In this document: one piece after another, positions 14,196 through 15,799 of the stretch
Numbering within the stretch: the first letter of the stretch is position 1
Layout: the number at the start of each line of letters is the position of its first letter
Assembly (NCBI GenBank): GCA_031289875.1
Contig: JAITOO010000104.1
Location: 1-15,799 of the forward strand
Direction: 5' to 3'
Length of the DNA stretch: 15,799 nt
Source: Flavobacteriaceae bacterium
Lineage (GTDB): Bacteria; Bacteroidota; Bacteroidia; Flavobacteriales; Weeksellaceae
The notes under the pieces: model-generated
Told to the model about the DNA's origin: nothing
Databases searched by the model: none
Seen by the model: only the letters and a program-made list of their open reading frames with translations
Position numbers and translations under genes: made by a program

Positions 14196-14216
14196 AGCCC
14201 GAATGGGCTTTATTTT
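14196..14216 (+). terminator. Terminator downstream of the HAD gene
   Basis: AGCCC (14196-14200), loop GAAT, GGGCT (14205-14209), then TTATTTT. A 5-bp GC-rich stem with T-rich tail, 37 bases after the stop codon. Confidence 0.65.
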
Positions 14217-14265
14217 CATAATCGCCATTGCCGTCGCCTTGTTTTGCGAAGACAACAAACGTTGA
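14203..14265 (+). CDS. Possible 20-residue hydrophobic peptide (doubtful)
   Basis: An ATG inside the terminator loop opens 20 codons: hydrophobic MGFIFIIAIAVALF followed by a charged CEDNKR tail, the layout of a single-span membrane micropeptide. It starts within a terminator hairpin, has no promoter of its own that I can see, and is short enough to occur by chance. Confidence 0.12.
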   Translation: MGFIFIIAIAVALFCEDNKR

Positions 14266-14319
14266 TAATCTCCTGATTTTATATTTCGTTCATATATTTA
14301 TATCCTTTATTTTTCAAAA

Positions 14320-14934
14320 TTACTTATTTCCTTTCAATAATTGAAGATTTTCCTCCACAAACGCCGTTACCGTCAGTCGATGAACGCCCAAAATACGCGC
14401 AATAGCCGATTTGGAAATGCGTTTGTCGAGCAGGGTTTTGATTTCAGCTTCTTTACCTGTCAGTTTCTTCACTTTTGACTTACTGCCTTTCGGACGACCT
14501 AAAATTACACCTTCGGCTTTTTTGCGGGCTAAGGCTTCTTTGGTGCGCTGAGAAATCAGATTGCGCTCAATTTCAGCGGATAAGCCAAAGGCGAAGGCGA
14601 GGACTTTGCTGTTGATATCACTGCCCAAACGATAATTGTCTTTGATTGTCCAAACCTGAATATCGCGATTCATACATTCGTTGAGAATGCCCATAATCAT
14701 TAACAAATTTCTGCCCAGACGCGACAATTCCGAGCAAATGAGAATGTCGTCTTTGCGCATTCTTTTGAGGAGCTTGCCGAGTTTGCGCTCTTGCACTGTT
14801 TTTGTACCCGAAATGGTTTCTTCTATCCATTTATCCACAACCATAATACTCTTTTCGCAAAACCGGTTGATTTCATACCGTTGATTTTCAACTGTTTGTC
14901 TGTCGGTGCTTACCCGAATGTAACCATAAATCAT
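14320..14934 (-). CDS. Serine recombinase, Mpi/Pin-type DNA invertase-resolvase
   Basis: A 204-residue small serine recombinase. The catalytic domain starts MIYGYIRVSTDRQ, with Arg7 and nucleophile Ser9. SELSRLGRN (69-76 region) supplies Arg72 and Arg75. FGLSAEIERNLISQRT leads into the long E helix. After the linker GRPKGSKSK (146-154) a helix-turn-helix (about 163-195, ISKSAIARILGVHRLTV) binds the crossover site. Overall it resembles the Bacteroides Mpi family of DNA invertases, which flip promoter or gene segments, more than transposon Tn3 resolvases. No matching transposase is next to it. The upstream intergenic DNA is extremely AT-rich and carries a palindrome (14983-15007). It is divergent from the orphan restriction specificity domain. 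A standard -7 box is not visible upstream. Confidence 0.9.
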   Translation of the reverse strand: MIYGYIRVSTDRQTVENQRYEINRFCEKSIMVVDKWIEETISGTKTVQERKLGKLLKRMRKDDILICSELSRLGRNLLMIMGILNECMNRDIQVWTIKDNYRLGSDINSKVLAFAFGLSAEIERNLISQRTKEALARKKAEGVILGRPKGSKSKVKKLTGKEAEIKTLLDKRISKSAIARILGVHRLTVTAFVEENLQLLKGNK

Positions 14935-14982
14935 AATTAATATTGATTAAATTATATAATACTAAAAATTAAAATATATAAA

Positions 14983-15007
14983 AATAGTATAATTTTTATA
15001 TACTATT
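14983..15007. repeat. AT-rich inverted repeat between recombinase and specificity fragment
   Basis: AATAGTATA (14983-14991), 7-base spacer, TATACTATT (14999-15007): perfect 9-bp arms. A direct repeat ATTAAATTATA also occurs at 14946-14956 and 15005-15015. This could be a recombinase crossover site, but in such AT-rich DNA chance repeats are frequent. Confidence 0.4.
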
Positions 15008-15051
15008 AAATTATACTTTTTATCAGCGTTTTTGTTAGACAACAGAGCGTC

Positions 15052-15073
15052 ATTGCGGGCTTTGACCCGCAAT
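15052..15073. repeat. GC-rich hairpin, dispersed-repeat type
   Basis: ATTGCGGG (15052-15059), loop CTTTGA, CCCGCAAT (15066-15073): a perfect 8-bp stem in a GTCATTGCGGG...CCCGCAATCTC context. I recall short palindromes of this form as dispersed intergenic repeats in flavobacterial genomes. It lies immediately before the point where restriction-protein similarity starts. Confidence 0.5.
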
Positions 15074-15078
15074 CTCCT

Positions 15079-15799
15079 GAAAGTTCTTGGGTTATCTTAT
15101 CGCCCATAGAACAACGCATAAAGGCTAAAATTGAGGCAGTTGGCGTGCCTTTGAAAGATTGGGATATTAATATATATCGAGGTGTTTTGACGGGATACAA
15201 TGAAGCATTTATCATAGACGGAAAGAAGAAAGATGAACTGATTGCAGAAGACCCAAAATCAGCCGAAATTATAAGACCTATTTTACGCGGCAGGGACATA
15301 AAAAGATATGGATATGAGTTTGCAGATTTGTGGCTTTTGTATATCCCTTGGCATTTTCCATTACACAAAAATTCCAATATTACAGGTGTTTCCGAAGAAG
15401 CAGAAAAAGAATTTCAAAAACAATATCCTGATATTTATAACCATTTATTGAAACACAAAAAAGAACTTTCTGCAAGAAACAAAGCAGAAACAGGAATACG
15501 CTATGAATGGTATGCTTTGCAACGTTGGGGGGCAAATTATTGGGAGGATTTAGATAGACAAAAAGTTGTTTGGAAACGAGTGGGGTCAATTCTTCGATTT
15601 TGCTATGACGAGAATAAACATACAGTTCTTGATAGTACTTGTTTTGCAACGGGCAAAAATCTAAAATATTTGCTTGGAATATTAAATTCAAAATTAGGAA
15701 ATTACATGTTGCAAGATTCTCCTAAAACAGGAACAGGTGATTTATTGATTAGCGTTCAAGCAATAGAACCGCTTAAAATACCTATGCCTGATACAGAAA
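15079..15799 (+). pseudogene. 5'-truncated type IIG restriction-modification protein, TaqI-like specificity domain (runs off window)
   Basis: An open frame from about 15010 to the window end without any stop or a plausible start codon. From 15079 it reads ESSWVILSPIEQRIKAKIEA, then DWDINIYRGVLTGYNEAF, IAEDPKSAEIIRPILRGRDI, YEWYALQ and CFATGKNLKYLLGILNSKL. These are characteristic of the target-recognition (TaqI-like C-terminal specificity) region of Eco57I/type IIG restriction enzymes, which carries no catalytic residues itself. In complete proteins it follows a methyltransferase with N-P-P-Y and often a nuclease domain, several hundred residues in total; none of that is present. The codons before 15079 translate the hairpin and do not look native. 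It is therefore a 5'-truncated remnant, or a promoterless specificity cassette that becomes active only after recombination. The reverse-strand frames here are shadows. Confidence 0.75.

Noticed and set aside
14001..14258. 85-residue reverse-strand frame at the 3' end of the HAD gene
   Set aside because: It reads across the HAD C-terminus and its terminator hairpin, with no domain signal.
14160..14320. tRNA or attachment site for an integrative element next to the recombinase
   Set aside because: No tRNA-like structure or tRNA 3' end is visible, and the recombinase is of the small invertase/resolvase type, which does not normally integrate at tRNA genes.
15006..15691. Reverse-strand frames of 123 and 103 residues opposite the restriction fragment
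   Set aside because: The plus strand in this interval encodes clear TaqI-like specificity motifs; the reverse frames are shadows with no recognisable features.

Overview
This is a low-GC, AT-rich chromosomal stretch from a member of the Bacteroidota, most likely class Flavobacteriia and plausibly Weeksellaceae (Chryseobacterium/Bergeyella-like). The taxonomic call rests on protein content (a flavobacterial-type FabI, a Smr protein resembling the DUF2027 C-terminus, an M28 peptidase with a gliding-bacteria-style signal peptide, an Mpi-type serine recombinase). It also rests on promoter grammar. Eleven copies of the Bacteroidota -7 element TAnnTTTG lie just upstream of gene starts on both strands: 192-199(-), 481-488, 1986-1993(-), 2015-2022, 4045-4052, 5150-5157, 5317-5324, 7096-7103, 10565-10572, 13411-13418(-) and 13466-13473. 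Several of them rule out upstream alternative start codons.

Layout. The left end holds the first 57 codons of NAD-dependent DNA ligase (ligA, minus strand). Divergent from it is fabI, which converges on a small lipoprotein gene across a bidirectional terminator. The lipoprotein gene shares a compact divergent promoter region with an ABC-F ATPase gene, followed by folD. A 659-bp stretch without a conventional gene (4983-5641) follows. It carries a coding-like fragment, two tandem promoter-terminator cassettes (candidate small RNAs) and a GC-richer structured block. Next come an exported M28 zinc peptidase, then a probable two-gene unit of a Smr protein and a 940-residue exported protein that looks like a catalytically dead M1 peptidase fused to a beta-barrel. 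Then comes a feoA-feoB ferrous iron uptake operon with a palindromic candidate operator at its promoter. After that are pncC/cinA (minus strand, convergent with feoB) and a divergent HAD phosphatase.

The right end (about 14270-15799) is accessory. An Mpi/Pin-type serine recombinase gene lies back-to-back with the target-recognition region of a TaqI/Eco57I-type (type IIG) restriction-modification protein. That region has no start codon and no methyltransferase part, and it begins directly after a dispersed-type hairpin. An AT-rich palindrome sits between them. This could be a mobile-element remnant or a silent specificity cassette.

Most genes are ordinary housekeeping functions (DNA ligation, fatty acid elongation, ribosome-associated ABC-F ATPase, one-carbon metabolism, iron uptake, pyridine nucleotide recycling). 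The items of most interest are the twin small-RNA-like cassettes, the M1 pseudo-peptidase and the recombinase/orphan specificity domain pair. All calls come from reading the sequence; no database search was run.
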